64,000 nt of DNA from contig JAYKYS010000005.1 in the NCBI GenBank assembly GCA_036924285.1, forward strand, positions 2,170,001 to 2,234,000. The letters run 5' to 3'. Positions 1-9,585 of this stretch are shown here, piece after piece. The DNA comes from Asterella californica. Its lineage: Eukaryota; Streptophyta; Marchantiopsida; Marchantiales; Aytoniaceae. Under the pieces are notes generated by a model. The model saw only the letters and a list, made by a program, of their open reading frames with translations, was not told the origin of the DNA and made no database searches. Every line of letters starts with the position of its first letter. Within the stretch, counting starts at the first letter, position 1. Made by a program: the position numbers and the translations under genes.

Positions 1-2727
1 GGTGCTCTTGGGAAGTTTAGCTGTCCTCCTCTTCCTCGATCCTCGAAGCTCAGATTGTAACAACTTCCTGTAACCAGCGTTGTCATCCAACAACTGTTGA
101 AAGGTTACATCCGCCTTCTGATTCCACAAGTCTCGCAAGAAGTCGTAAGGAGATCTTTTCAGAAGAGTGACTGGTGTTTCCAACAGAGAAGAGGTAGTAG
201 CTGCTTCCTTGGGTGGAAGACCAGAAGAGTGTCTTCCCTCGACTGGAGGCTCTTCCCTTGAGATGGGAGCTGCCGTAGTCGGTGTAGGAAGTTGCTGTAC
301 TATCTTCCGTCGCTTCTCCAGCTCTTCTTGCATGATCGCTTCAACTTCTTGATCTCCTTCTGACGGGATTCTAACTTCCCTTTGCTTCTGGTACTTACCT
401 TGAACACCGCTTCGTCCAAGACTTCTTCGGGAGGCAAACTATCTGAATCTGGGCTAGGGCTCCAAACAGTGCCATCCGCCAAAGTGAAAGAAGAAGCTGC
501 CTCAAGTGACTTCATTTTCTGAGCTGCAGTCGTCTTCTGCAGCTGGGGTTCCTTTCCTTCGCGTTTCCCGAGGTCCGGTTCGTCTTCCTCGATATGGAGA
601 CAATCCGTACAATCCCCAGGGTCTTCTTCTTCTACCGTGATGTGCTGTACCACTGCTAACTCGAGTTTAGAAGATGATGCAGCTTCTGGAGGAGGCGTGG
701 TCTCTGCAAATCTAACCATTTGTCGTGGCCGTAAGGTCTGAGGACAATTCCCTGTGAAATGACCGGCTTCCTTACAGTTCCCACACAAGGGCACTTGCCC
801 AATCTATCTTCTCGGATGAGGACAGGTGGACCACCAGTGTCCTGTCTCTCCACAATTATTGCATGCTCCAGGAAGAGGGTTGAGAGGTCGTTGTGATGAA
901 GAAGGTTGTCAGGGTGTCCTGGTCTGTACATTGCTAGCTCTATCCCTAGGTACATAACGATTATATTCGGCGGGAGGAGTAGGAGTGAAGGGTTTATCAT
1001 CTCGATCCTATAGCAGATTTCTCACTAGGATCATGTAGAATCCCTCGTCGTCTTCTTCCCATCCTGCCCAGTTGACAGCTTGGTCCTGCGTACACTGATC
1101 TCTGGTGTGCCCGGAAGAGTTACAAAGGTTGCACCAAAAGTTTGGTCGGGAAGCTGTAGGTTGTTTCTGCTTGTCCTTCTGGTTCAGAAGATGAACTTTC
1201 AGGTTGGCAAACTGCTTCAGAACCTCATCGATGCGGGGATCAGGTGCAGACTGAATGATCTGAGTCTGAGGTATCTTCTGCACAACTTCCTCTCTTGCTT
1301 GCGTCTTCTCCTTCTTCTTCTTTCGCGTCTTCTTCTCTTGTTCAGATTCGGATTCTGAACTTTCGACAGTAGACTCTTCAGAAGTAGAGGATGCTTCCGA
1401 ATCACTGTTATCAGTTTCAGTGGACTTGGACTTCCTCTTGGACTTCCTAGAAGACTTCTTCGACTTCTTCGAGGTCTTCTCTTTGTCTTTCGTCATATTC
1501 TGAGTGATGCTCGAGGTTTCATACTGCTCGGCATACTTCTGTACTTCTACTAAATCATCACCTCCTCCTCTTCTGCAGTACAATTCCATATCTTGAGACA
1601 ATCCTCCCAAGTACCAGTCCACGGCTTGCTGAGCACAGTAACCGGGTCTTCCTTGGTTCTGAGGGATGTGATCCATGAAGTCTTCAAACCTCTCAGTGTA
1701 ATCCCGCAGTGTCTTTTTCTTCTTCTGTTCGAGTCTCCAAAGTTCTATGAGGGTCATCCGATCATAGCCCACTCCTCTAAACCTCTTCAGAAAAGCTGCC
1801 TTCAGAGTTGCCTAGGCGGCCATTACTACACCATCATCCAACATCTTACTCATCCACTTCCTCCCCTTCCTTACGATCAAACTAGGAAATACCCGGAGTC
1901 TATCGACATCAGCGTCTTCCTTGTTGGATCGAGAGATGGTCTCGAACATCGTGATGAAGTCGTCCGCGTCAGCATCATCGTCGTATGGATGGTACTTCTG
2001 CCGAGTGTGAGAAGCCATCTCAACTGCCGGCTGGTGCGACTGTCAACTTCTTTCTTCCTCAGGTCCAGGTGGTGGAGATGGTCTTCTCGAAGGTCCAGGC
2101 CTGTCTGAATCACGAAGGTCGTCTTCTGAGTCAGAACTACTATCACTGCTATCTTCCGAGACGTCTGGAACAATCTCCTCCAGTCTTCCTTCACCTTGGG
2201 AAGCTTCTTCCGCACTTGGGAAGACGTCTTTCGAGTAACCAGTACCAAAATCTACTTTATACACGTGATCGCCCGGTTGGTTTCTGTCTTCGCCAAAGAT
2301 TATGCTCGAGATGAAAGGCTCTTCCAACTATACCGATCGGATCTTCCTGAGCTCTTCTTCTTTCTTTTGGTGTCTCAGGGATATCCGCTGCTCTCTAAAA
2401 GCGGTTCGCTGGGGTGAATTTACCCACTCAGGATCTTTATCCGTGCGTCTTCTGCTTCTTCCTCTGGTCGGAGGCATCCACCAGAGTACTGAGAACAGAT
2501 GTCCCTCTTCTTCTACTACTAGATCCGGCAGACCGAATGACTGAACAACCGATCATAGGTTTGGAACGTCTTCTTCTCTTGCTTCTTGTTGTACTCACTG
2601 CAGTCTTCCAAGATCGAGTCTTCCAAGAAACTCTTGGAAGCAGGGAAGCGGCTTCTTCCAACTCTCCCTGATGTATCTTATCAGCTTCTGGTTGCGGTCC
2701 TTGTCTTCTAGCAAGATAGAGTCCCAC
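1..2727 (-). pseudogene. gag: gag (start of protease) of giant-LTR copy Ia, broken
   Basis: Structural gag polyprotein, which forms the retrotransposon particle and binds its RNA. Reading leftwards: an N-terminal frame from about 2727; an acidic Ser/Asp-rich stretch (2327-2043); a capsid-like block beginning MASHTRQKYHPYDDD (2018-1812); a helical capsid block (1772 onward); a Lys/Ser/Glu-rich linker; then CCHC zinc knuckles CNLCNSSGHTRDQC (in 1772-1008), CNNCGETGHWWSTC (about 860-819) and CGNCKEAGHFTGNC (about 790-748). Compared with copy Ib it has a Trp-to-TAG stop near 1813, a one-base loss near 1035 and a CAG-to-TAG stop between knuckles two and three. No ATG is evident for the first block, so the true start is uncertain. 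Confidence 0.75.
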
Positions 2728-2821
2728 AACACATTCAACTACAATCGAAGTTAGTTCGAAATGAAACTAACTACTGGCACACAGATCCAAGAAGCTTAGA
2801 ACAAAAGTTACTAAGATGAAA

Positions 2822-2839
2822 TCCCCGGCAGCGGCGCCA
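2822..2839 (-). other. Primer binding site of giant-LTR copy Ia
   Basis: On the minus strand the sequence reads TGGCGCCGCTGCCGGGGA, starting four T bases after the LTR end. From general knowledge, the 3' end of plant tRNA-Asp is complementary to TGGCGCCGTTGCCGGGGA, so this differs at one base. The same primer is used by Athila/Tat-type plant elements. The site fixes the LTR boundary at 2844. Confidence 0.8.
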
Positions 2840-4450
2840 AAAATGGTGCTCACTATATGTAGTGACACATGATTACTCCTTTTGCCCATATAGTATACAA
2901 GATATCATTCCCACAGAGGATTTGCACAAGTAACGCTGCTCTAAGTTCTAAGATCTGTTCAAACACACAAACACACGGGTTTTGCCTAGGAATCTCGTCT
3001 TCTCACAAAACCACGCGTCTTCTAGACACTCCAAAAGGTGCTCTGGAACTAACCAAACAACTACTAACTAAAATATCACACAACTATTGACAGAGAATCT
3101 CGGAAAGACGATCTTCCTGCTTCCAGGTTACTTCTTCCGGTCTTCTCGATACCGTCTTCCCGAAGCGATTCTCGTCTTCTGGGGATTCAGCTCGTCTTCT
3201 CACACCTCCAGAAGACTGTTCTGCTTCGCAGAAGTCGACTAGCACGGCTGTTTCACCTTACTCTCATACTCGCATTACAACGAGTTAGATCAATCACAGG
3301 GTGTATGCCCCCTGTAGCTTTCCCAGGCTTCTGCCTACGGCTATAGTCTTCCTGCAGCACTACAATGACATTCACCTTCACGGAAGCTCAATAGAAGTCT
3401 CGGAAGCTCACTAGAAGAAGGTAAGAAGATGAGGAAGATGAGAGAAGATGGGGAAGATGAGAAAATCAAACAAGAGAAAACAAGATGAAAAGAAGAAATT
3501 AAGATTCCGACAGGCTTCTAGTCCGTATCCTGACTAACAAGCCATCCATGCTTGTAATAGTTTGGGGAGGAAGACAACAAACGTGAGTACTGTTGCACCG
3601 TCTTCTACTCGAGGATGTCGTCTTCTGCTGTGGGAAGAAGGCTTCTTTCTTCTTCACTTCGCTGCTCTGACTACTCTGTCTTCTGGGATCCCTTACCCAT
3701 AAGACCGTTCGTACGCAGATCCCAAGTGCTCTACTGAACGAGTCAAGCTACACTTCCACAACTGTTGACATTCACCGTCACTCAAGAAGAACACTTCCCA
3801 TGCACAATTGGGAGCGAATTCAAGGAACCCACCATCCAGAAGACACGGATTAAGCTTCTGCACTCAAATCAACAATCTATTCCTCGAGATGAAGTCACAT
3901 TGGCATTGGAAAGCTCACTCCCTCTACTTCATGCGTCTACTCCTCGACACACCAGACTAGTCAACAGGACTGCACGAGAATGCCGTTCCCTGCTCCTAAA
4001 CTGTCCACTACCTCCATCTACATCTTCGAACCACTGCTGGTACGAGCATGCAGACCCCTCCTGTGTATTCCAAGACTATTCGTATGTTTCCAACGACGGG
4101 TGTAGTGTGCCAAGAACTATCTGTCATGTGTCTCTAATGTGTCTAGTCTGCCTGCACCATAGAATCGATATGGGTGTGCAGCAGCTAGCTCCATTCCTAC
4201 GCTGCAATCCTACTTATGTCTCTGCCGTGAGAATCAGAGGAGGCGACCACCAGGGAGAGAGAGGCGCTGACAGGAGGTTGTCACCCCACGTGCAAGCGAT
4301 TCCCTTTCCTAATTAGCCATCCACTTTGTTGCTCCTACGCTACCTATGCTGCCACATGGTGTCCTAACTAATTTTACACTGAGAAACTGCCACTCTTAAG
4401 ATAGCATGTTTGTTCCTACTAAACTGGGAGTGTGTCACTTCGGTTACTAT

Positions 4451-5870
4451 CTACTCTGATTGCTCCGTGGCAATCTCTACCTTATCTGCTCCTATCTGAG
4501 CTCCTAACGCGGCTTCTGATAAGCTAGAAAGCCCTGCAGTTACCTCGCGTGTCACTGAGGTGGCTTCCTCCTCATCGCTCTTCGTTGGCCCTGCTGTCGC
4601 TGCGGCTGCGTCTTCCTCGACTTCGGCTTCTGCTTCGGAAGACGGAAGCGTCTTCTGGGAAGCAGAGTCGAGTGGTGCGTCTTCGGTCTTCTGAGGCACG
4701 GGTGCGGTATTGGGGACCATGGCGACCTCGTAGGGGTCCAGGAAAGTCGCTTCCTCCACACGGAATACCTGGGAAGACGGCTCGTCTTCCTGTCTTCCGG
4801 GGCGTCTTCTGGAGTCTTCTCGGCTTTCAACGCTGTCACTACCAAGTGCACAGCGAGGTCGAACTCCTCCTTCTCCATTCCGGATCCAGTAGATGGTGCT
4901 GGAGCTTGAGAAGATGCAGTTGCAGGTATCGGAAGCGAGGGAAGACCATAAAGTGTCTTCACTCCCTCTATCTGCCGATCCAAGTACCTGAACATGCTCT
5001 CCCGGCATTCCATCAACATTGCCTTGGACTCCCTGTCCCATCCTCTAGCTAAGGTAAGTAACTTCCTACCCGCGGTGAAGTTAAACTTCTTCCGAAGCGC
5101 TTCCAGCGACTGTGCTAGCATCTCCTGTGCACGAGCCTCCGCTGCTTCCCGCTGCGTCTTCTCAACTGCAACTCGCGCTTCTGCGGCTTCTCGCTGCGTC
5201 TTCCAGGTGGTCTTCTCCTCTGCGAAGACGGTGATCTTCTCCCGCATTCGGAGGACCTCTTGATCGCGCTGCTGTACACGCGCCTGTATCTCCTGGTTGC
5301 TCTTCCGAAGTTGCACCAGCTCCTTGGCAGAAGCGGCTGCTTCCATCTTGTATCTGGCTGCGAGCTTCTCCATGGTGCGGAGACTAGCTTCCAGCGACTC
5401 CGTCTTCTTCTGGTCTTCTTCCTGTCGCAGCAAGGTGCGCAGATCGAATCCAGGTTGCAAGGGCCTCTCCTGTGCCTTCGCTCTCTTCTCCAGCAACTCC
5501 ATAGCTGGCTGGATCTCCTTGTGGAAGAAAGCGCTGAACTCTTCCAGTCTTCTTCCTGCGGAAGACAAGTTCATCTCCACTACTCGCTCTGAGGTGTCGA
5601 CCTCGTCTTCCAGAGACAAAGAAGCCTCTTCCACCACAATGACCTTCATCTTCTACGCACGAGAAGAAGCTACTCTTCTCATCTTCCGGAGTGGAAGATC
5701 CTTCGTGGCAGGAGCGGTTCTCTTCACTGCGCTTCCCCGCATCGCAATAGGAGTATCCCTTCTTCTCTTGTCTTCTGGAGTCTTCAGAAGACTCCCAGGT
5801 GTTGCAGAAGCGGTCTTTTGCTCCGATCGGGTACTCAGCAGTTCTTCTTCCGAGTCGGACTCCGATCATG
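4451..5870 (-). pseudogene. L2: coiled-coil protein encoded inside the giant LTR (copy Ia)
   Basis: Unrecognised protein, read leftwards from about 5870. It has an acidic Ser/Glu/Asp-rich N-terminus (SESDSEEELLSTR), a basic patch, then the conserved block with RRLEEFSAFFHKEIQPAMELLEKR, followed by about 150 residues of heptad-rich Glu/Lys/Arg/Ala helix typical of a long coiled coil (5480-5060). After that comes a short domain around KKFNFTAGRKLLTLARGW and an acidic tail. A CAG-to-TAG stop sits just before 5649. A frame change near 4790 separates the coiled coil from the acidic tail ending at 4451. The core recurs at 21263-22336 and 37236-38090, so it belongs to the element family. It might be a structural or scaffold protein, but no function can be assigned. 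Confidence 0.6.
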
Positions 5871-5959
5871 AATGAATGAGGGAGGTGGGCTTCCTAGATA
5901 CACTTCTGGACCCATCTTCCTCGGTGGCGTGGCGTCTTCTGGTGAGAGCCGGGCCTCAG

Positions 5960-6449
5960 CTATGGCATCAGAGTGGGAGGGGGAGTTGCGGTTGCTACTC
6001 GGTCATCATCTTCCGAGGTCTCCTCCTTCACCTCCTGTTGCCCTGTTGGTCCATACTCTGCCAGCTGATCTCCCCTAAGATCCCTCATGGCTACGTACAA
6101 GTAGCAGAGGAAAGGTGTCAAGTGTCCTCCCGCCGGGGTACCCAAGTACGCTAGCTCCGTCTGTACATAGTTGTGGACGTATGCGCCCCAGTAGATGGGT
6201 ACTCTAGTATCCCACACTGCTTCCAGGAACTCTACGTCCTGATCTCCCAGGTACCTCGTCTTCTGCGCTTTCCCCTTGGGGAAGAGATGCAGAAACAGCT
6301 TCGCTAGAAGTCGCTTCTTCGGCTCCCGGTAAGATTCGATCTTCCACCCATTCCTACCCTGCATGTCTTCCATGAAAAGACAAGTGGTGCTCCCAGGCAC
6401 ATGCCATGCGCTCACGACCTTGGGCAAAATCTTCTTCTCAAACCAGTAC
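5960..6449 (-). pseudogene. L1: globular protein in the giant LTR, C-terminal part
   Basis: This is the downstream half of a frame that begins at 15663 and is cut by the family II element. Residues run from the insertion point through PKVVSAWHVPGSTTCLFMED, a hydrophobic and aromatic-rich block (GDQDVEFLEAVWDTRVPIYW, then PFLCYLYVAMRD), and end with an acidic tail and a TAG at 5960. The same TAG is present in copy Ib, so it may be the genuine end. The pattern of small aromatic motifs reminds me of the plant mobile or putative plant transposon domains found in retroelements, but this is impression only. With the inserted element and one GTAC removed, the frame is continuous with 15404-15663. 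Confidence 0.55.
6446..6449. other. Target-site duplication GTAC, left copy (family II)
   Basis: GTAC lies directly before the TG of the 5' LTR and again at 15400-15403 directly after the CA of the 3' LTR. The bases beyond do not match (A versus C), so the duplication is four bases. Confidence 0.85.
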
Positions 6450-7363
6450 TGTAACGACCTATGTTACACATAAGAAGTTTGTCTATTAGTAAGGTGTTTA
6501 GTTCTAACTAAGTGTTGAGAATGTTTATTTGCTGCCAAAGTACTTTTAGGAGATATCAAGTTAGTCATGACTAGCTAAAAGTTAGTTATGGTTAAACTTA
6601 GCTGTACTTTTGGCAGAATTCAGATATTTGCTAAAGAGTGAGCACTACTATCTTGTCATCTTGTCTAAAAGGTAGAAAGGGGGTGGAAAGTATCCCTTAT
6701 CTCCTTTTTGACTTGATATTAGTGGTTGGATTAAAGTTGTGGACTTTGTGGGCATTAAAAACAAGAAGAGATTCCACATGTTTCCTTTTTAGTGGGTCCT
6801 AGTGTAGAGGGGGGGTGGAAATTCGAGATTCCTTGAGAATATTCCAGAATCCTTCTAGAAGTTGTTGACTTTGAAGGAATAAGCCCATGTGAAAAGGTAA
6901 AAAGCCCATGTGATCAATACTTTTACCTTAAGTATATCTTAGTAAAACCCGGTAAAAGTAGTTACGGCTGAGTTACCGGAGGGTACCAAAGTAAAAACCT
7001 AGAATGTATAAATAGAGGAGTAGAGAAGAGCTCCTCATCCTTGTTTTCACATTGTCGTAATGACAATTTGAGTAATATAGAGAGTGTGGGACATTTTTAG
7101 CATGTGAGAACTTGAGAGACGTCGTTAGAATGGAGGATTTTAGTGGATGGATTATGGAGATTTTAGTTGATAAGTTTGTGGGTGTATGAATGAGAGTGAA
7201 GATAGCATTTTTCCCTTCAAGATTCATGGTGTGCTTGCATCAAAGCCATCAGAGGTGACCCCTGAGTGAGAGACAGGCCCGACAGTTGCAGATTCGTGGA
7301 TGACGATCGTGGAGGTTAAGAGATCGGGGGGTAGTTGATCGTTAGGACCGCGGAGGGTTTACA
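6450..7363 (+). repeat. 5' LTR of family II
   Basis: Starts TGTAACGACC and ends GGGTTTACA, with TGTAA/TTACA terminal inverted repeats, and is 914 bp long. The first 19 bases also form an internal palindrome (TGTAAC...GTTACA). A TATA box at 7007-7014 divides a likely U3 from R/U5. It matches 14486-15399 base for base as far as I can see. Confidence 0.95.
7007..7014 (+). promoter_or_regulatory. TATA box in family II LTR
   Basis: A perfect TATAAATA preceded by AGAATG and followed by GAGGAG, about 557 bases into the LTR. It probably drives the element's genomic RNA with a start about 30 bases downstream. The 3' LTR carries the same box at 15043-15050. Confidence 0.7.
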
Positions 7364-7367
7364 TTTT

Positions 7368-7385
7368 TGGTTCCGTTGCCGGGAC
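7368..7385 (+). other. Primer binding site of family II
   Basis: TGGTTCCGTTGCCGGGAC begins four T bases after the LTR end, the same spacing as in the giant-LTR family. It ends in the expected complement of CCA. The matching tRNA is not identified. It shares CGTTGCCGGG with the tRNA-Asp-type site but differs at GTTC versus GCGC. Confidence 0.75.
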
Positions 7386-7669
7386 CTCACTTGAAGGGAT
7401 CGTTGAACGATGTTTAGAGTTCAGTTCTACATTCGTCAAAAGGAGATTATGAGAGAGCACATGGAGAGAACGTTGGGAGGAGAGAGAGCTAACGCGATGT
7501 TAGCAACGTTAGAACCTTTCGTGTATCCCGTAGTGATATATGACGCGTTCGAAGTCATTCTTTACATCTTGTTCACTTAGAAAGGGTTTGAAGAGAGTTG
7601 AAAGAGGGTGCAACAAGAGTTGTAGAGAAAGGAGGAGAGAAAAGTTATTAGAGGAGAGAAATTTGTGAG

Positions 7670-8400
7670 CTTAAGAATTCTGCTCTCTGGAAAATTTGTA
7701 CAGTCGCTGTCAACTTTTCTGTGAATTTTATTTTCCTGAGAAACTTTCCAGTGTTTTAGATTGGCTGATAACCTATCTAAGACAAAAGAAATCATAGGAA
7801 AAGGTGGTCTAGAGAGAGAGAAATGAATTTTCAAAGTTGAGGGGTTTATTCGCGAGAGTTGAAGAATTCTGTTCTCTGGAAAAAATTTACAGTCAGTGTC
7901 AGATTTTCTGTGAATTTTATTTTCCTGAGAAACTTTCCAATGTTTTAGAGTGGCTGATAAGCTATCTAGGACAACAGAAATCAGGAGAAAAGATGGTCTA
8001 GAGAGGGAGCAATGAATTTTCAAAGTTGAGGGGTTTATTCAAGAGAGTTGAGGAATTTTGTTCTCTGGAAAAAGTTTACAGTCAGTGTCAGATTTTCTGT
8101 GAATTTTATTTTCCTGAGAAACTTTCCAGTGTTTCAGCTTGCCTGATAAGCTATCAGAGGAAAAAGAAATCATGAGAAGATGAGGTCTGAAGAGGGAGAA
8201 AGGATTTTTCAAAGTGGAGGGGGTTGACAACCATGAGGGAAGTGAAAATATACAAATTTCAGTTCTCTGAAAATTTGTACAGTCATCACCATCTCTTCTG
8301 ATTAGGGAAGTTTCTGTTGAAACTTCATGATTTAGTAGCTTGGAGGTTGAGCTACTGGAGACCACAAAAATCTTGGAGAGATCTCTTACCAACTAAGAGA
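7670..8400 (+). repeat. 189-bp tandem repeats in the family II leader
   Basis: Three imperfect copies in direct order, plus a diverged partial fourth from about 8255. The motif TTTTCCTGAGAAACTTTCCA starts at 7731, 7920 and 8109, which gives a period of exactly 189. Because 189 is divisible by three, the antisense strand stays open for long stretches (for example 8023-7577), but that is a by-product. The repeats lie between the primer binding site and the first ORF, where packaging or translation-control signals would be expected. Confidence 0.85.
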
Positions 8401-8439
8401 TATACGTTTCGGCATACAAGGAGGTCTTGAAGATACTTC

Positions 8440-8757
8440 ATGGGGAATCCAGTTCGGGTGCCGAGGTGGAAGAAGAGACGTTTAGGAGTTCGAACGGAGT
8501 CGGAGAAGCCAAAGTTAAGTGTAGATGAGTTGCGAACACTTATCTATACTACTTGGGGTGCCCTCTTTACCCTATACCAAGAAGCTTCCGCGACCATGGG
8601 CGCAGATTTGAAGAAAGTCGAGATGAAAGCATCATTCACTGTGGAGGCCACGAATGCTCCTGGTGAAGTAGAGTTGGATCCTTATAAGAGTGAGTTCAAG
8701 ATGTCTGTTGTGATGAGTACAAACGAGGGTGATGAGGATCATATCTTCGATAGTTAA
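8440..8757 (+). CDS. Family II small ORF a, unknown
   Basis: A 105-codon frame starting at an ATG and ending in TAA, in the same reading frame as gag-pol but separated from it by several stops. The N-terminus is basic (PRWKKRRLGVR). The rest is acidic, with a hydrophobic block around LRTLIYTTWGALFTLYQEA. I do not recognise the family. It stands first after the leader of an otherwise intact element, so it could be an accessory protein or a detached gag N-terminus. It could also be a chance frame. Confidence 0.5.
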   Translation: MGNPVRVPRWKKRRLGVRTESEKPKLSVDELRTLIYTTWGALFTLYQEASATMGADLKKVEMKASFTVEATNAPGEVELDPYKSEFKMSVVMSTNEGDEDHIFDS

Positions 8758-8895
8758 TTTTAGAGTGGATTTTATTTCGTGTATAGCATGTATAATACAC
8801 GATTTCTAATATAAAGCTCGGAAGAGTTAAGAAAGTGATGTAGAATTATTTTCCTCTACGATATTTTGTCCAATTAATGGTTGAGAAGGTGCAAC

Positions 8896-9372
8896 ATGAG
8901 TAGAAGTTCGAAAGATTGGAAAGTTAGACTTAGAAACCTTCCTCAAGGTTTAGATGTCATAGTAAGCGTCGGAGAGAGCTCGAAAGAGGTTATCGTTGAG
9001 TTTGAGAACCCTAGTGCAAAACCTCAAGTAGAATCTCCGAGAAGAAGAGTAGAAACCGACTTGTGGTGTTATTTCTGTAGAGGGTTGGGACATAAAGTAG
9101 TGAATTGTCCAACTAGAATCAGAACCGAGAGAGCTAAAGGGAAGCGGGAGTTTACGGATTTAAGTCTTCGAGTGGGTCCATCGTCACCAGCGCCAATTCA
9201 TCTTCTAGGAGAAGATCCTTGTCCAAGTTGTGGAGTGGGTGATCTATCAAGAGGACACAAGTGCGTCGATGTGGCCGCCCTACTTACGTCAGTAGTCGAG
9301 AAGTTGGACGAGACTCAAAGAGCTGAGACGGAGAAGTTGTCGACTTCAAAAGAGGACTCGGCTGAGTTGTGA
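8896..9372 (+). CDS. Family II small ORF b, zinc-knuckle protein
   Basis: A 158-codon frame. The first in-frame ATG is at 8896; the upstream TTG at 8881 is unlikely as a start in a eukaryote. It carries a perfect CX2CX4HX4C knuckle, CYFCRGLGHKVVNC, near residue 57, and a second Cys/His cluster CPSCGVGDLSRGHKC near residue 110. The N-terminus is basic. CCHC knuckles of this kind bind nucleic acid in gag nucleocapsids, so an RNA-binding accessory role is likely. It lies between ORF a and gag-pol in the same frame, with stops on both sides. Confidence 0.65.
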   Translation: MSRSSKDWKVRLRNLPQGLDVIVSVGESSKEVIVEFENPSAKPQVESPRRRVETDLWCYFCRGLGHKVVNCPTRIRTERAKGKREFTDLSLRVGPSSPAPIHLLGEDPCPSCGVGDLSRGHKCVDVAALLTSVVEKLDETQRAETEKLSTSKEDSAEL

Positions 9373-9585
9373 TGGAGATCGTCATTCGGATGGTGGAGAA
9401 GGCGGCGATGCGACTCAGGCTCATGATTACCTTGGGAGAGGAGATGGCACAAGAGGTGTTGTTACAACCATTTCCTTTCATTTTACCTATGGTAGATTAT
9501 TCTCGAATGGAATTGGTGATGTTCGTACTCTTTTAGCGAGTAGTTATTGCACGAAAATTAGAAGAGTAGAAGGAGTAGTTACAAG

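Larger units (their letters stand above)
2844..6449 (-). repeat. Giant LTR of copy Ia, PBS-proximal part
   Basis: On the plus strand it starts TGGTGCTCAC and its far end (17644) reads GTGGGCACCA, giving near-perfect 10-base terminal inverted repeats. The PBS lies four bases outside. Joined to 15404-17644 across the family II insertion, the LTR is about 5847 bp. It contains coding-like frames L2 (about 5870-4451) and the C-terminal part of L1 (6449-5960). The stretch 3515-4450 has no recognisable content; it is absent from copy Ib together with the end of L2. GTCTTCC/GGAAGAC motifs are very dense outside that stretch. Confidence 0.75.

Noticed and set aside
3765..4316. 183-codon plus-strand frame in the giant LTR
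   Set aside because: Opposite to the element's sense, no motif, and inside a block missing from the other LTR; probably a chance frame.
6973..7227. 84-codon minus-strand frame present in both family II LTRs
   Set aside because: Antisense to the transcript start region and with no features; its perfect repetition only reflects LTR identity.
7577..8023. 148-codon minus-strand frame with an internal protein repeat
   Set aside because: It is the antisense of the 189-bp leader repeat; the protein repeat follows from the period being divisible by three.
7670..8400. CRISPR-like array
   Set aside because: Contiguous 189-bp tandem repeats without spacers in a eukaryotic retroelement.
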